Assembly (NCBI RefSeq): GCF_004011695.2
Contig: NC_082414.1
Coordinates: 62,001 to 126,000 of the forward strand
DNA length: 64,000 nt
Source: Ascochyta rabiei
Lineage: Eukaryota; Ascomycota; Dothideomycetes; Pleosporales; Didymellaceae
Direction: 5' to 3'
This document shows positions 46,441-58,971 of this stretch, one piece after another (position 1 is the stretch's first letter; every line of letters starts with the position of its first letter). The notes under the pieces were generated by a model, which was given only the letters and a program-made list of their open reading frames with translations, was not told the DNA's origin and did no database searches. The position numbers and the translations under genes are program-made.

Positions 46441-49168
46441 CCTCTACTACAGGACTATAGTATAAGGCCACGTGTTCTAGCCTATATCCTATGTTTAACA
46501 CTAGTACAAATTACCCTAACAGCAGATTTAAACCCTAACCTATACTTTCTAGCTATTACAGTCTAGTAGTCTAGGTTAGACTTTATAATCTATAATATAT
46601 ACAACTAAACAAACACATAAGAAACAACAACAGTAGAAAGAAAGCTTCTAAAAAGCCAAACTCTGCCTAACTTAATCCTACTAGGGGACTTTAACACCTA
46701 CCACCCTTAGTAGGACCCTACTATAACTACTATAACACTAAAAGCTAGTAGTTTTATTGCCTAGATAGAAGAGCAAAACCTAGAGCTACTAAATAACCCT
46801 AGTACAGGCACCTTCTACAGGCTAAACATAAGCAGGAAAAGTGTTCTTAACCTTACCTTTGCTACACACAGGCTTATAAACTAGATAGAAGACTAGCAAA
46901 CCCTAGTAGGTATAGGCTTAGACTACCTATGCATTCTATTTATAATTACTACGCTTAGAACACAGCTCCTAAACAACCCTACTCCCTGGTTTAACACTAA
47001 GAAGGCAGACTAGGACCTATTTTAGAAGGAGCTAGCAAAGGAATTAGGAAAAAGCCCTGCCCTAAATACTACAAGCCCTAGACACTCTACTAGCACCTCT
47101 CTACTCCTTATCTTAGGAGAGGACAGAGAGCTAGAAAAGCAGCTTAAAGTAATAGGGAAGGAGCTTACTACAGCAATAATAAATACAGCTAAAACTGTAA
47201 TCCTATAAAGCTCTGCTAGTGTAAGAAGCAAGCCTTAGTAGAACCTAGACCTAAAACTACTAAGGACAAACATGCTTAGCAAACAACGCCTCCTATAGAG
47301 AGAACTAGTAACTAGCCCTACAACTACATACATATAGAAAAGGGACTACCTAATTACTAGAAACAGCTACCTATAAACAGTAAAAGTAGCAAAACACTAC
47401 TACTAGAATTAATTCCTAGAAAAAGCAGATTTAAAATTAATCTTTAAGGTAATGTCCTATACTAGAACTATAGGCAACTAAAGCATACCTGCTATACAAG
47501 GCCCTAGGGGAATAGAGAACTCCTTTTAAGGCAAGTGCTTAGCACTAAGAGACACTCTCTTCCCTAGACCACCTTCCTCTCAGCCTATAGAGTAGAGAAC
47601 CTACTAAGAAGGTAGCTAGAAATAGCCACCCCTTACTAAAGAAGAGCTAGAAACGCCTGCTCCTTACAAATCTAAAGTAGCTCCCTAGAACTAGATATAA
47701 TAAACTAGGAGATTATTACTACAGTATATAAAGTAGAAATAGACATATTCTTCTCTATGTTCTCTACACTATTTAACTATAGATACTACCCTTAAATCTT
47801 AAAAAAAAAAAAATAGGAGTTATCCTTAAAAAGCTAAATAAACTAGACTATGCAGCCCCTAAAGCCTATAGGGTAATTGCTCTCCTTAGCTGCCTAGGCA
47901 AAGTTACAGAAAGACTAGTAGCTAAACAGCTTATCATACTAGCAGAAACAACTACCCTACTACACCCTTTATAACTAGGTAGAAGAGTACAAAAATTAGC
48001 TATAGATACTTCTATACTACTACTAAACTAAGTGTAAAAATAAAGAAAACTAAAGCGTATAATAACTACAGTGTTCCTAGACATTAAAGGAGCCTTTAAC
48101 TATGTCTTACTAGGCTAACTACTTACTATCCTAATACAACTAAAGCTACCTTACAGCCTAATAGCCTAGATCTAATTATTCCTCTCTAGACGCCAACTAT
48201 AACTGTCCTTTAATAGAGAAATAAAAGAATTTAGTAATATAAACGCTAGAATCCTATAAGGAAGCCATGTCTTACCTATTCTGTTCCTAATATATATTAG
48301 ACCTCTATTCTAGTTAATTACAAACTACTTGCTGTCCTACCTAGACAACCTAGCCATTACAGTATTGTCTACTAGCCTAAAGAAGAACATCTGCTTACTA
48401 GAAAGAGATATAGCTAGCCTATTTACAGAAAGATTTAGCTGTGCAATACAGTTTAATGCGCTAAAAACTAAACTTATCTACTTTACTACAAGCTAAAAAG
48501 TAGAAAACTACACCTTTACCCTGCTAGACAAGTCTACTATAACACTAAAAAAGACTATTAAATAGCTAGGAATCTACTTTAACAACAGGCTCTCCTTTAA
48601 GGAGCATGCTGCCACAAGGATTAGCTAAGCAAGAAACGCCTTCTACAGAATGTGCAGACTAGCAAACAGCAGTAAAGGCCTTATACCTACTGCTCTCTAA
48701 CAAATATACCTAGCCTGTGTTACTAGTATAGTAGACTATAGATGCTAGGTCTTCTAGAAGTAACAAGCTAGGATAGCAAAATAATACAAGGACTACAGAA
48801 CCTAGTACTTAGGAAAATCTTAGGCACCTTATAAACCTTTCCTATAATTCCCTAAGAGGTAGAGGCAGCACTAGCCCCTCCTACAATAAGACTAAACACC
48901 GCAATAAGAAAATACGCCTTTAGAGCTAGGAAGCTTCTTAAGAACCACCCTATCTACACTGCTACAACACAGCTAAAATCCACCCTATAAAACACAGACC
49001 TAGACTCTAGCATAGAGTAAAGAGAGGTAAACTGTACTAGGCTAAGAATAGGGCCTCCTATACAGCTTATGCAAATTATACAGTTAATAGAAAAAGCTAT
49101 ACCTAGTATAAGAGAAGAGAAACTAAAAGATTTCTACTTCTGCCTCTAGAATAAGGCTACAGCATACT
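46441..49168 (+). pseudogene. LINE ORF2, endonuclease and reverse transcriptase part
   Basis: The AP endonuclease region has NLILLGDFNTYHPQQDP at 46670-46720 (catalytic GDFN kept). RT starts with a PKAYRVIALLSCLGKVTERL block (47857-47916), then FLDIKGAFNYVLLG (48073-48114) and ILQGSHVLPILFLIYI near 48250-48297. LLSYLDNLAIT follows at 48329-48360, where the FADD/YxDD pair is Asp-Asn. Then come QLGIYFNNRLSFKEHA and ATRISQARNAFYRM. A run of 13 A at 47801-47813 lies just before the RT. It is cut by Copia-3 at 49168 and continues at 54369. Confidence 0.85.
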
Positions 49169-49331
49169 TGTTAGATAATATGCTTAATGTGCAAAGATAA
49201 TAATGAAGGTAATTAATTGATAATTATTTGTCTTAATGGCTTATTTTATGTGTGTGTGCCGCTAGCCCCTAAGTTAACTAAGGTTAACCCTAAACCCCCT
49301 AACTTGGTTCAGCAAGGTCGGTTATCTGACA
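49169..49331 (-). repeat. LTR of Copia-3 (3' LTR in element sense)
   Basis: This 163-bp LTR runs from TGTTAGATAA to TTATCTGACA. The purine tract (minus-strand AAGCTAAGGGGGTG) is adjacent at 49332. Confidence 0.92.
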
Positions 49332-52300
49332 CACCCCCTTAGCTTTAAGGCCCTATTTTAAGCTGGACATAACTGGCTCTTATTGTACCTCTAGGTTAGA
49401 GACCTTTTAGTTAAGTAATTCTATCTAGGTGTTAGCTAGCTTTCTTCGTTTAGTATGTTTCTTTAGTCCTAGCTGCCTTAGAAAGGTTAACTACTTACTT
49501 GCAGGCAGAGCCTTTGTAAGTCTGTTAGCTAACATCTTAGTAGATAGGACATAGGTTACTATTATAGTGCCTTTATTTACCTCTTATTACAGCTAGTAGT
49601 TATAAATATCTATATATCGTAGTTTAGTTTAGAGTTTTAAGACTTCCTTATTAATTAATTAGATAGTCTAGGTATTATTATATTAAATAGTAATTGTTAA
49701 TTGTAAGAGGTATATGCTAAGTTCTAATAATAGTTACAAGATAAAGATAGCTTCCTTAGCTACCTGTGCTAGGGCAAGTAGCTCTACTTGAGTTGTTAAT
49801 GTAGTAACTGTGTCTTGTTTATTAGCTCTCTAGGTAATAAATCCTCTTTATAGTTTAATAGTATATCCTTAAAAGCTCTTCCTATTAAAAGTATTATTAG
49901 CAAATAATACATTACTAGCGACTACTAGGTGCTTATTGCCTCTAAAGGTAAGGGACAAGTCTTGTGTTCCTTGTAGGTACAATAGTACTTAATCTGCTGC
50001 GTTATAGTGCTACTGTCTAGGGTTAGTTAGAAACTGTGCTAGCCTAGATGTAGTAAAGGCAATGTTAGGCCTAGTAGTAACTGCAGTAAAGAGGAGAGAT
50101 CTACTCTTTCTCTAGTATTTGTTAATTTCTAATACTGCAGCTTCCCCTTTATTTAGTAGAAGCTTAACGCTTAATATTAGTGTGTTATGTTGTATGTCTG
50201 TCTTATCTGCTAGGGAGATAATTTTGTTAATGTATAACGCCTATAAGAGGAAGATCCTTACGTTGTCTTAAACTTAAATTATCTCTACTCATACGAACTA
50301 TTATAGATTGTTTCCTCCTGTAACAGAGTATTTGTTAGTAATATAGCTAAGGGCCTTATCTGCCTTATATCTTCTAGTTAGGTAATAAGCTATAATAATA
50401 TTGTCTATATAGAAGAAGATAGTAACTCTATTCTTAGGTAAGCAGCAGGGTTTATAGGGAACAACTACAAATCTATAGCTTGTTAGAGTAGATGTAAATT
50501 CCTTCTGCTAGAGGAGTAGAGAGATTCTTAGTCTATATAGTGCCTTGTGTAGCTACTAGACTGTGCCTAGTTTCTAATACCTGCGTAGCATCCTTATATA
50601 GACCTCTCTGTTAATTAATATATAAATAAAGGCATTTACAATATTAAACTACTTAAGTTCTAGGTTATATGCTGCTACAATTGCTATAAGTATTCTAAAG
50701 GACCTACTAGCTAGTGTTACTGTGTAGGTATCTTTAGAAGTAATGTTTTATTACTAGTTACCTTAGACTACTAGTCGCGCCTTATATTTAAGTAGGTAGT
50801 AGTTCTTATTAGGCTTATACATGTATACCTACATATAGTTAAGTATCTAGTGTCCTACTACCTTAGTCTTTGTTAGGGGTACTTTAGACGATAACTTTAT
50901 GTTCTAATAGCTGCTAAGGTGTTCTTGCTTAGCTTCTCTAAACTATTAGTAAATCGGGTAGTCCTCTAGGTTTAATTGTGCTGTTAGCTCTAGTAGGAGT
51001 CAGCTTTAATAAGGCTTAAGCCCTTTTATTAGTATTTGTTTTAACCTAGCCTTATTAATATTATTACCCTAGTATATACCTATGTATCTGCCTTATATAC
51101 TAGCTATAAATGCGGCTTTCTACAGGATAGTTTGTAAAGTTCCTTAAGATTGCGCTAGCGTTAATTCTAACTAATCAGCAGTTAACTAGTGCCACCTGCT
51201 AACTCCTAATTAGCTCTTACCTCTTGCTAATTAGGATAGCAATAACATATTTATTAACAGCGCAACTAGTGGCAGAGTTAGAGGAGGAGTTAGATATATA
51301 TGTCTAGCTTTCTGTCTATTATTATATCCTAGTTAATCTTCTGTAGTATTTAAGTATGTAATAGTGTTGTCCTTATAGAATAACTAGATTTTAGCCTTAT
51401 TTTAGAGTAGGGGCAGAAGCTCTACTCTTCTTGTCTATGTTGCTATCTCTTTAAGAGTGCTGTGCATAAGGTTGTCTATTAGGTCCTAAGTCTAGCTGCT
51501 AAAGACAGTATCCTTATTAAAGATTACGTCTCTTATACTAATAACCTTTACTAAGGTTAGAATCTATATCTAATATATGTTTAAGGATTAGTATCCTACT
51601 AGGTATCCTACCTATACTCTTAGGTCTAGTTACTAGAGTTATAATTTTCCTTAAAGGGTGTTACTTATAAGAGTAAAGGCTTTATATCTATATACTTTTA
51701 AGTATACCTAGTTTAGTTTCCTACTTTATATATTTAGGCTAGCTAGTTAAGCTGTATAGGTAAAGAACATATTATAAGGTATTTTCTAGTTATTTAATAA
51801 CCTTAGTGTTTAATCGTGTAGGTACACTGCTGCCCTTATAATCTCTAGCTACATTTCCTATAGTAGGTTTGCGTCTAATCTTATAGTGCGTGCCTTATCT
51901 TTTATTACACCCCCTAAGCATTTAGCACCTCTATTCTGTGCTTAGGTGTCTAGTGCAGAAGGCTTAAGCCTAATTAATTATGCAGCGCACTATCTTAATA
52001 CTTCTAGTTTCATTATAGTACTTTTACTATTACACTTAATTACCTTAACCTAGTTTTATATTTTTTTTAACAGGAATTGTGTAAGAGAGTCTCGGAAGTA
52101 GATAATTATCTTTCTTAGTTAATTATCTTTAAAATAGAAGTCCTAGAGGAAGCTAGATTGCCTGTTAATAGTAAGTAATTAGCTCATCTCTTTAGTAAAG
52201 CTTCCTTCTTTTTATAAGTAGAAGTTAATTGCTATACATTCTCCTAGTCCTTTATTGCTTATTTGTAGTATTTAACTAATTTACCTCTTAGTCTTAGCTT

Positions 52301-54200
52301 ATCTGTAAGCATTACATTAGACTGTAGTAATACCCCTAACTCTTACCCCCTAAGATTGTTAGATAAGGTGTTTAATAGTAGTAGCTCTAGGGTGCCCTAT
52401 TTGCTTGTGCTATAGCAGAGTAGTAGCAGTCTTAGGTATTTAGCCTTGTGTTAATTGTATTGCAAATGCTACCTATAGCTGTTCCATAAGTACCTATTAT
52501 CTATATTGTTTATCTAAGGATATAATAGCTGTGTTATCTACTTGTCTAAGATAAGTTAGATCTTCTTTTGTGTCCTACTAGATGCCCTGTTAACGTAGTT
52601 GTTAGAAAGAGACAATGTTGCAAAGTATGTCTAGGCACTATGCTACGTTGTGTAGTTTAAGAGTAGTTAGTTAGCTTATATTTAATAGATAGAGATAGAC
52701 AGTGCTATATCCCTATATCTATACCTAGGAGTTTCCTGCCTATAGGTAGTTGTTTAATGTAGGTAGAGTAAGGTCTTATATTTAGTCCTTGTTGTTTATA
52801 ATATAGATTATTAATCCTAAGTTAAGAATAAAGGAGTTCCTAAGAGGGTAGCTTAGTAGCTCTATATTGTACAATTCTTTAACTAGACTTATATTAATTA
52901 TTAATATCTTCTATCTCTATAGTTATCCTAAAGGTGCCTCTAGTGTTAAGAATGTCTTAATAGCTAGTATCTTAGTACAAGCTTGTTTTGCAGATCTAAC
53001 CTAATTTTAAAGGTTAGCATTTTGTTCTATCCTAAATTGTACTATCTTAGCAATTCTATTATATAGGGTAAACTATTCTAGTGCTTTATCTTTGTAGACG
53101 TAGTAGCAATCTTCTAGTCTATAGCGTTGTCTACAAGCAGGGCATTTTGCTCCTCTAGCTGCTACTATGTCTCCTCTTAGGGACTGCTTAGATGTAGTTA
53201 TTTAACTAATATTCTGTTTTTAATCAGGTCTTCCCTAACTCCCCTATGTAGTAGGAGTGGATAATACTTCTTTAACAACATAAAAGGCCTCCCTGTTGGT
53301 GTCTATGGTAGATTTACTACTAGTAGTAAGAGTTAAGTTGTTCCCTGCAGCAAAGGCGCCTTATTACTATCTCCCCTTAGGGTAGTACTTGCTTATATGC
53401 TCTTAGAAGCGTTTTATTATTTCTTTATAAGTTATGTTTTGTTCTTATCTACTATAGTCCTAGAATACTATTACCTAGGTTAGCGCTATTTTTATTACTA
53501 AATCTAAGAAGTCTTAGACAGTATCTTATATATTGTATATTTTAGTAACACCCTCTATTTCAGCGTTAGTTACAGCATAATTATACTTAAGGAGCTAGGT
53601 ATCCTAGCTCCTAGGTTATCTTATTAGTTTAAGGGCTGCTAGGTATTAGTAGCGTGCGCGTAATTGTTCTTCTTTAGTATTAATACTAACTATATATTTA
53701 AGGCTAATAAGCTATGTTTAAATTAATTTACCTAGTTATCAGCAGTTCTTTATAAAGTAAGGTAATACTAAGCTTTAGATAAATATTACTACCTTGTCTA
53801 GGTTAGTTTGTTCCTTATAGTAGTCTCTATCCGCTATCTTATAGGATTTAAGGCAGCTCTTCTAATAGTTATTATCTTCCTTCTATGCCTTTAGGCTGTT
53901 AGCTGATAGTTTAGATAGGATTTCTAGAAGCTAAGGGTTTCCTTGTTTATTATTACTAAGGGCTGGCCTCCTCTTATAGTTAGTAATGTCTAAGGCGTTG
54001 GGTACTTATGGCTTAGTCCTTAGAGGGATAGTCTAGTTTAGGTCTATCTTCTCCTATACGTCTAGAGAGGCGCAGCAGGTCTGTAGTTAATATAACTAAG
54101 GTGTGTAGGTTGTGTAATCTATGAGAATTATTATTAATTACGCATAGTTAATAGCAATATATTAATAGGGTATTTTAGTAGTGTTAGTAAGACTCTTAAT
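49332..54200 (-). pseudogene. Copia-3 gag-pol polyprotein, RIP-damaged
   Basis: This has the same domain order as Copia-1 on minus. RNase H ends near 49500-49580 (STKMLANRLTKALP). The RT box reads FYIDNII near 50393-50425 (Asp to Asn). Integrase and gag-pre-integrase follow at about 51500-52700 and gag above 53000. It differs from Copia-1 mostly by C/T and G/A. No open frame of useful length remains. Confidence 0.85.
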
Positions 54201-54363
54201 TGTTAGATAATATGCTTAATGTGCAAAGATAATAATAAAGGTAATTAATTAATAATTATCTGTCTTAATAGCTCATTTTATGTGTGTGTGCGGCTAGCCC
54301 CTAAGTTAACCAAGGTTAACCCCAAACCCCCTAACTTGGTTCCGCAAGGTTAGTTATCTGACA
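54201..54363 (-). repeat. LTR of Copia-3 (5' LTR in element sense)
   Basis: This 163-bp LTR runs from TGTTAGATAA to TTATCTGACA. The conserved AATTAAGAGTCTTACT lies just inside it (54186-54201, minus strand). Confidence 0.92.
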
Positions 54364-54368
54364 ATACT

Positions 54369-55440
54369 ACACTAAAATCTTAAGATTACTAAAAGAAGAA
54401 GAAGTAAAAGCATATAAAACATAGATGCTATAAAAAGTAGGAAGTAATATTCTAGCTATATTCACAGACACATCTTCCGTAGAGCGAGGCCTAGGGATAG
54501 AAGTAGGAATTACAGTCCTTAACTACAAACAAGAGCCTAAGGAAATCTACACTACAAACTATAATATTAGCAAAGGCCAAATTGTATACAACAGAGAACT
54601 AAAGGGAATAATAAGAGACTTTAATATTGCAGCTACTATAGCTACTACAGGACAAGACATCTAAGTCTTTACAGATAACTAAGCAGCTATCTTAAGACTA
54701 AAAACCCCCTTAAACAAGCCTAGACAGGCTTAGCAAATACGCTGTATAAAGGCAGCTAAAACTATTAAAGGTAAAGGAGCCACAATAAGCCTTAAATAGA
54801 CCTCTAGCTACTAAGACATTGCAGGAAACGAGAAAGCAGACCTTCTAGCAAAAGAAGCAACAAAAAAGAGGCCTACCTCTAACGCTACAAGCATTACTAT
54901 AACTAGGATTTAAGTAAAGGCTATTATAACAGACAAATAGGATTATTAACTAGTTACCTACAAAGCTAAAGTAATCCTAAGGAAAACAGACACCTACGCA
55001 GCAAAATACTAGCTCGGACTAATAAACAGGATAAAACTACCTAAAAATACCAAATAAGAGATAGTAAGTGCCTACTACTAACTAAAACTAGGACATGGTT
55101 ATAATAAAGCATACCTCTACAACATATAGAAGGTAGATAGTAACAGATATATCTATAGCTACATATAAACAACATAACACCTTCTACTTAGCTATAAAGA
55201 ATATAAACAAGTAAGATAAAGAATGTAGGATAGCCTACAAGGACAACAACTCTTAATATAACTACTACTGCACACAACCTAGGGAATTCTAGCTACTCTA
55301 GCTTTTATTTCAGACACTAGAATAGGCACCTGCAAGTGGTACCTATAATAAACAACAGACACCTAAAAAATGCTGTTAACCCCCTAGAGCATAGGCTCTT
55401 ACTACAGGACTCTGAACCCACATTTACTATCTCCTTTTAC
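54369..55440 (+). pseudogene. LINE ORF2, RNase H and C-terminal part
   Basis: The RNase H domain reads AIFTDTSSVERGLGIEVGI (54456-54512, first Asp kept), IVYNRELKGIIRDFN (54580-54624, Glu kept), VFTDNQAAILRLK (54665-54703, Asp kept) and GNEKADLLAKEA (54820-54860). The metal-binding residues therefore survive. A C-terminal segment with HLLLSYKEYKQVRQRIQ (about 55170-55230) follows. The stops here are also RIP-type. Confidence 0.82.
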
Positions 55441-55562
55441 AACCACGCTCCTTAAATTACTAGAGTAGCTTATCTGCTCTCGTCTTATATAGTCTTAGAC
55501 TTACACAGGACGTTGAGCTTATAAGTCAAATCAAATCAAATCAAATCAAACAGGCATAGAGA

Positions 55563-58500
55563 GTTACTTTTTAAGTATTCTTTTGTATAAGACCTATAAG
55601 AATAGAACAATTCTCTGTGTAAACTATCCTAGTGCTCCTATACACCTTTTAGCGGTTACCTACATCTATTAAAGACTTCTATTATTCTGCGTTATTATAT
55701 TATACTTAAAAACATGTCCTAGCTAGTAATAGCCTCTAAATAATATTGCAAAGTTGTTTAATTATTTTAAGTACCTCTAAATCTAGATCCCTTATAGTTA
55801 CAAACTAAAACTAAGTCCTAATTATTGTTTAATACAACAGTTAGGATTCTAGGGACCTTCTAGCAACTAAAGTCTTTAGGTTTAGAATTTCCTGCAACTT
55901 ACTGCTCTAGGATTACTGTAAGAAAAAGCTGCGTTAGATTGCGCTAAGATAAATACTTAGAAATTATTAAGAACCTACCTAAATTAGATTATTACTAAAA
56001 TTAGGCACTACAAACTGTAGTTTAAATAAATCTATTAGAAAACCTACTAGGATTTAGGTAACTATGCCTTCTAAAGGATTAGTTAATAAACTACTTACTA
56101 AAAGTAAGTTAGATAAGGACTTAGATTAGGACAATCTGCGTACGGGGATAGACTAACTACAGTCTAAAATAGCTAGGCTTTAGGCACGAACCTCTCTACA
56201 CAAAGATAATCCCGTGCCTACTACTAAGTCCCCCTAACAAATTTAGAAATTTAGTTCTCTAAGCCCTGCCTATACCCCTAGGCTTAGTAAACAAACTCTA
56301 ACTATTAACAAATTAAGTAGTGGCAAATAACCTACCTTTAAACAGTAGCAAGCCTTAATTTGCAACTAACTTAATATTAATTTAGATTACTATCCTATAG
56401 AGAGAGCCTGTATAGCTCTAGTATAGGGATACACTTCTAGGCTTACTAAGGAATACCTTAAGCCCTAATACTTGTCTTATAACTTAGATAGTTTTTAGAA
56501 CACTAAGGAAATAATTATACTTCTCTACTCTTATTCTATTATAGGAAATGAGAAAGCTAAGAGTTAGGCTGTTTTTATATGCCTATAAATAGGAAAGGAT
56601 AATACATTACTAACTTTTAAAGCATAATTCCTAAGTTCTGCTGTTAAGGGACAAGTACCTAAGTTAGAATACTTTTACTACCTGTAGACAAAGATTACTC
56701 TAGCCCTCTAAAGTCTAAATCTAGGATTTAAAAGATAGTAGAATAACTTATTTAAACTTATAGTAGAACACTTAACTGCGTATAATATAGAAAGAAAACA
56801 GAACCCTATCTATACCCTCCCTAACACTATCCTAACTTAGACCTAACCCTAAACAGTTAATATTTAGCCTTGTTCTAACAACCTACTTCTAAACTAACCT
56901 ACCCCTAGCATTTAGAAGCCTTTAACATCCACTCTACCTCCACCTAGGACTACCCTCTAAGCCACACCTATACGAGAGCTAACTCTAGGCAACTGTTACA
57001 ACTGTAGCAAGGCAGGTTATTTTGCAAAAGGTTGCACTAGTCCTTAGATTTAAGAAATCTAAGTAGATACTAAAGATTAGGTTAATGCTAAAGAAGACTT
57101 TAAAGAGGGCCTAATACCTAAGAGAAACAGTTTTACCTAAGAGGATAACCTTACCTAGGCCTAAATTCATATAACCTATCTAACCTCTGCTTATCTTATT
57201 TATTTAGTAGACCCTGTTTTCTTGTTTCTTCTATTCTATTAAACTAAGGTCTAGGCGTACAACTTAACTCCTTAGTCAACACTAGTGCCTAAGGATTTTT
57301 ATTCCTAGACTCTAAAATTGCTTCTTTAGTCTCTTTAGCGCTTAGGACTCCTATCTAAAAGCTACCCTTTAAGATCACTGTTAAAGGATTCTTAGACTAA
57401 ATTACAACCCTAGTAAACTAGTATATATAGTTACATCTAATAATTAATAAGCGTAAGATCTGTAACTGCCCCTTTATAATTATTAACCTAGGATCTTAGG
57501 ATTGTATTATTAGTATTAAATAGATAAAACGTTTTAAGCTCTAGCTTAATACAGAACAGATTTAGCTTATATAGCTAGTAAAGTATCCTTAGTTATATAA
57601 CCCTGCCCCTATATTATTAATAACCCTTAACTACCCTGCCCCTTAAGCCTACGTCTTATAGGACATATAACGCAGGGATTACTTATAATATATAGAGGAT
57701 TATTATTAGAGCTAAAGCTTTAACCATTCTATCGTTTAGAGTAGAGAAATTTATAATTACTAAAATCTTAAACCTTAACATTAGCCTAGAACTAAAAGAC
57801 CGCTGTCTTACTTCTAGCCTAAGCTGCAAATATTTTTATAATTTCTACAAACTCCTTTTACTTTTCTATAATAAAACTACAGAATAAATTCTTAACTACT
57901 AGTCTATATAGGATTAACTGCCTTATTTATAACTGTCTTAACCTAGATAATCTAGAAAACGCCTACCTCCTAGGAGAGCAATTGCTAGAGAAATACGGCT
58001 AATATGCTATTGTTCTAGCAAAATAGAGTCTAAAACCCTTCTAAAACACTACCCTTATGACTATAAAATTATCTTAGAAGGATAATTACTATACTCCTAC
58101 TTGCCCCTGTATAAGCAAAATCTTAAAGCACTTAAGGCTGCTAAGAGGTTTGTGTGAGATTAACTTAAATATATTTAGATTAAACACAGGCAGAGCCCTT
58201 TGGCGTTGCTAATACTCTGTATTTATAAGGTAAATAGGAGCCTGCGCATTTGCGTTAACTATCGCAAACTTAACGCTCTTACTAGGAAAGACTCCCATCT
58301 AATACCGCGCATAGATAAGCTACTTATTTAACCTTTAAAAGCTAAGATCTTTACTAAGTTTAATATCTAGTACGCCTTTAATAGTATTTGTATAGACCCT
58401 GCGTTAGAATAGTTTACTATGTTTTGTACCTGTTACAGCAGTCACAAGTGTAAGGTTCTACTATTTAGATTATGTAATAGACTAGCTACGTACTAACAAT

Positions 58501-58803
58501 ATATAAATAACGTTCTTATTAAATACCTTAACAACTTCTGTATTGCGTACCTAGATAACATCCTTATCTACTATAAAGACCTAGCTGCACATAAGCGCCA
58601 CGTTAAACTAGTATTAGAACGTCTCTAATTAGCTAGACTACAAGTGGACATTAAGAAAAGCAAGTTCCACGTTACTTGTACTAAATACCTAGGTTAAGTC
58701 CTAACTAACAAAGGAATTGAATTAGATCCTAAGAAAGTACAAGCCCTAAGAAATCAGACCTCTCCTACCACCATTACTGGTGTAAAGTCGTTCTTAGGCT
58801 TTA
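55563..58803 (+). pseudogene. Gypsy-5 gag-pol, RIP-damaged, cut at 58803
   Basis: The leader is followed by gag with a CCHC knuckle NCYNCSKAGYFAKGC (56989-57033, His now Tyr). The protease has VNTSAQGFLFLDSK near 57270-57315, matching the D-[ST]-x-A active-site block with Asp lost. RT spans about 58170-58740: VRIVYYVL/CFVPVTAV blocks in shifted frames, CVAYLDN-type box as FCIAYLDNILIYYKD (58535-58580, Asp to Asn), then FHVTCTKYLGQVLTNKGIEL and SFLGFM at 58793, where Copia-4 interrupts. Integrase and the 3' LTR are not in the window. Confidence 0.78.
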
Positions 58804-58971
58804 TGTCAGATTGGATGGTAATAGTAATAAGTTGATGATGATGTATTAATGTTCTCTTGTTGTTCTATGTGAGAGTGATTTTCGTCTTATCTAGGTTCTA
58901 GTGTGGGCCCCTGCACGGTTTCTTAGCAGGTATATTGCCTAACCTATTTCTCTAATACCTTTTATTTAACA
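58804..58971 (-). repeat. LTR of Copia-4 (3' LTR in element sense)
   Basis: This 168-bp LTR runs from TGTCAGATTGG to TTTATTTAACA. The adjacent CATCCCTTAG is the purine tract on minus. The partner begins at 63908 with TGTTAGATTAG. Confidence 0.82.

Larger units (their letters stand above)
49169..54363 (-). mobile_element. Copia-3: full-length Ty1/copia element inside the LINE
   Basis: This 5195-bp element has LTRs at 49169-49331 and 54201-54363 and a perfect target duplication ATACT (49164-49168, 54364-54368). It is the same family and orientation as Copia-1, with no inserts. TA sites at 51330-51331 and 52016-52017 are empty. Insertion took place within LINE ORF2, so it is younger than the LINE. 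Confidence 0.93.
44224..55548 (+). mobile_element. Full-length Tad-like LINE, interrupted by Copia-3
   Basis: The non-LTR element has ORF1, then ORF2 with AP endonuclease, RT and RNase H, and ends in five TCAAA units (about 55526-55549). A 14-bp target duplication flanks it. Its length without Copia-3 and its 5-bp duplication is about 6.1 kb. Domain order and the 3' tail fit the Tad1/I-like clades known from fungi; the clade call is inferred. All coding is RIP-damaged. Confidence 0.9.
43457..58803 (+). mobile_element. Gypsy-5: LTR retrotransposon hosting a LINE, cut by Copia-4
   Basis: It starts TGTTACGATCCTG at 43457. LTR/leader sequence runs to 44223, is interrupted by the LINE (44224-55548) and resumes at 55563 after the LINE's target duplication. 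gag-pol follows to 58803, where Copia-4 begins in the RT/connection region. The 3' part and 3' LTR are outside the window. A 60-bp stretch (43715-43780) is shared with the chromovirus LTRs (AACACAACCCTTATAGTTTG), so the families are related in their LTRs. The end of the 5' LTR is not defined. Confidence 0.75.

Noticed and set aside
47022..47231. 69-codon minus-strand frame.
   Set aside because: It is antisense to LINE ORF2 with no independent signal.
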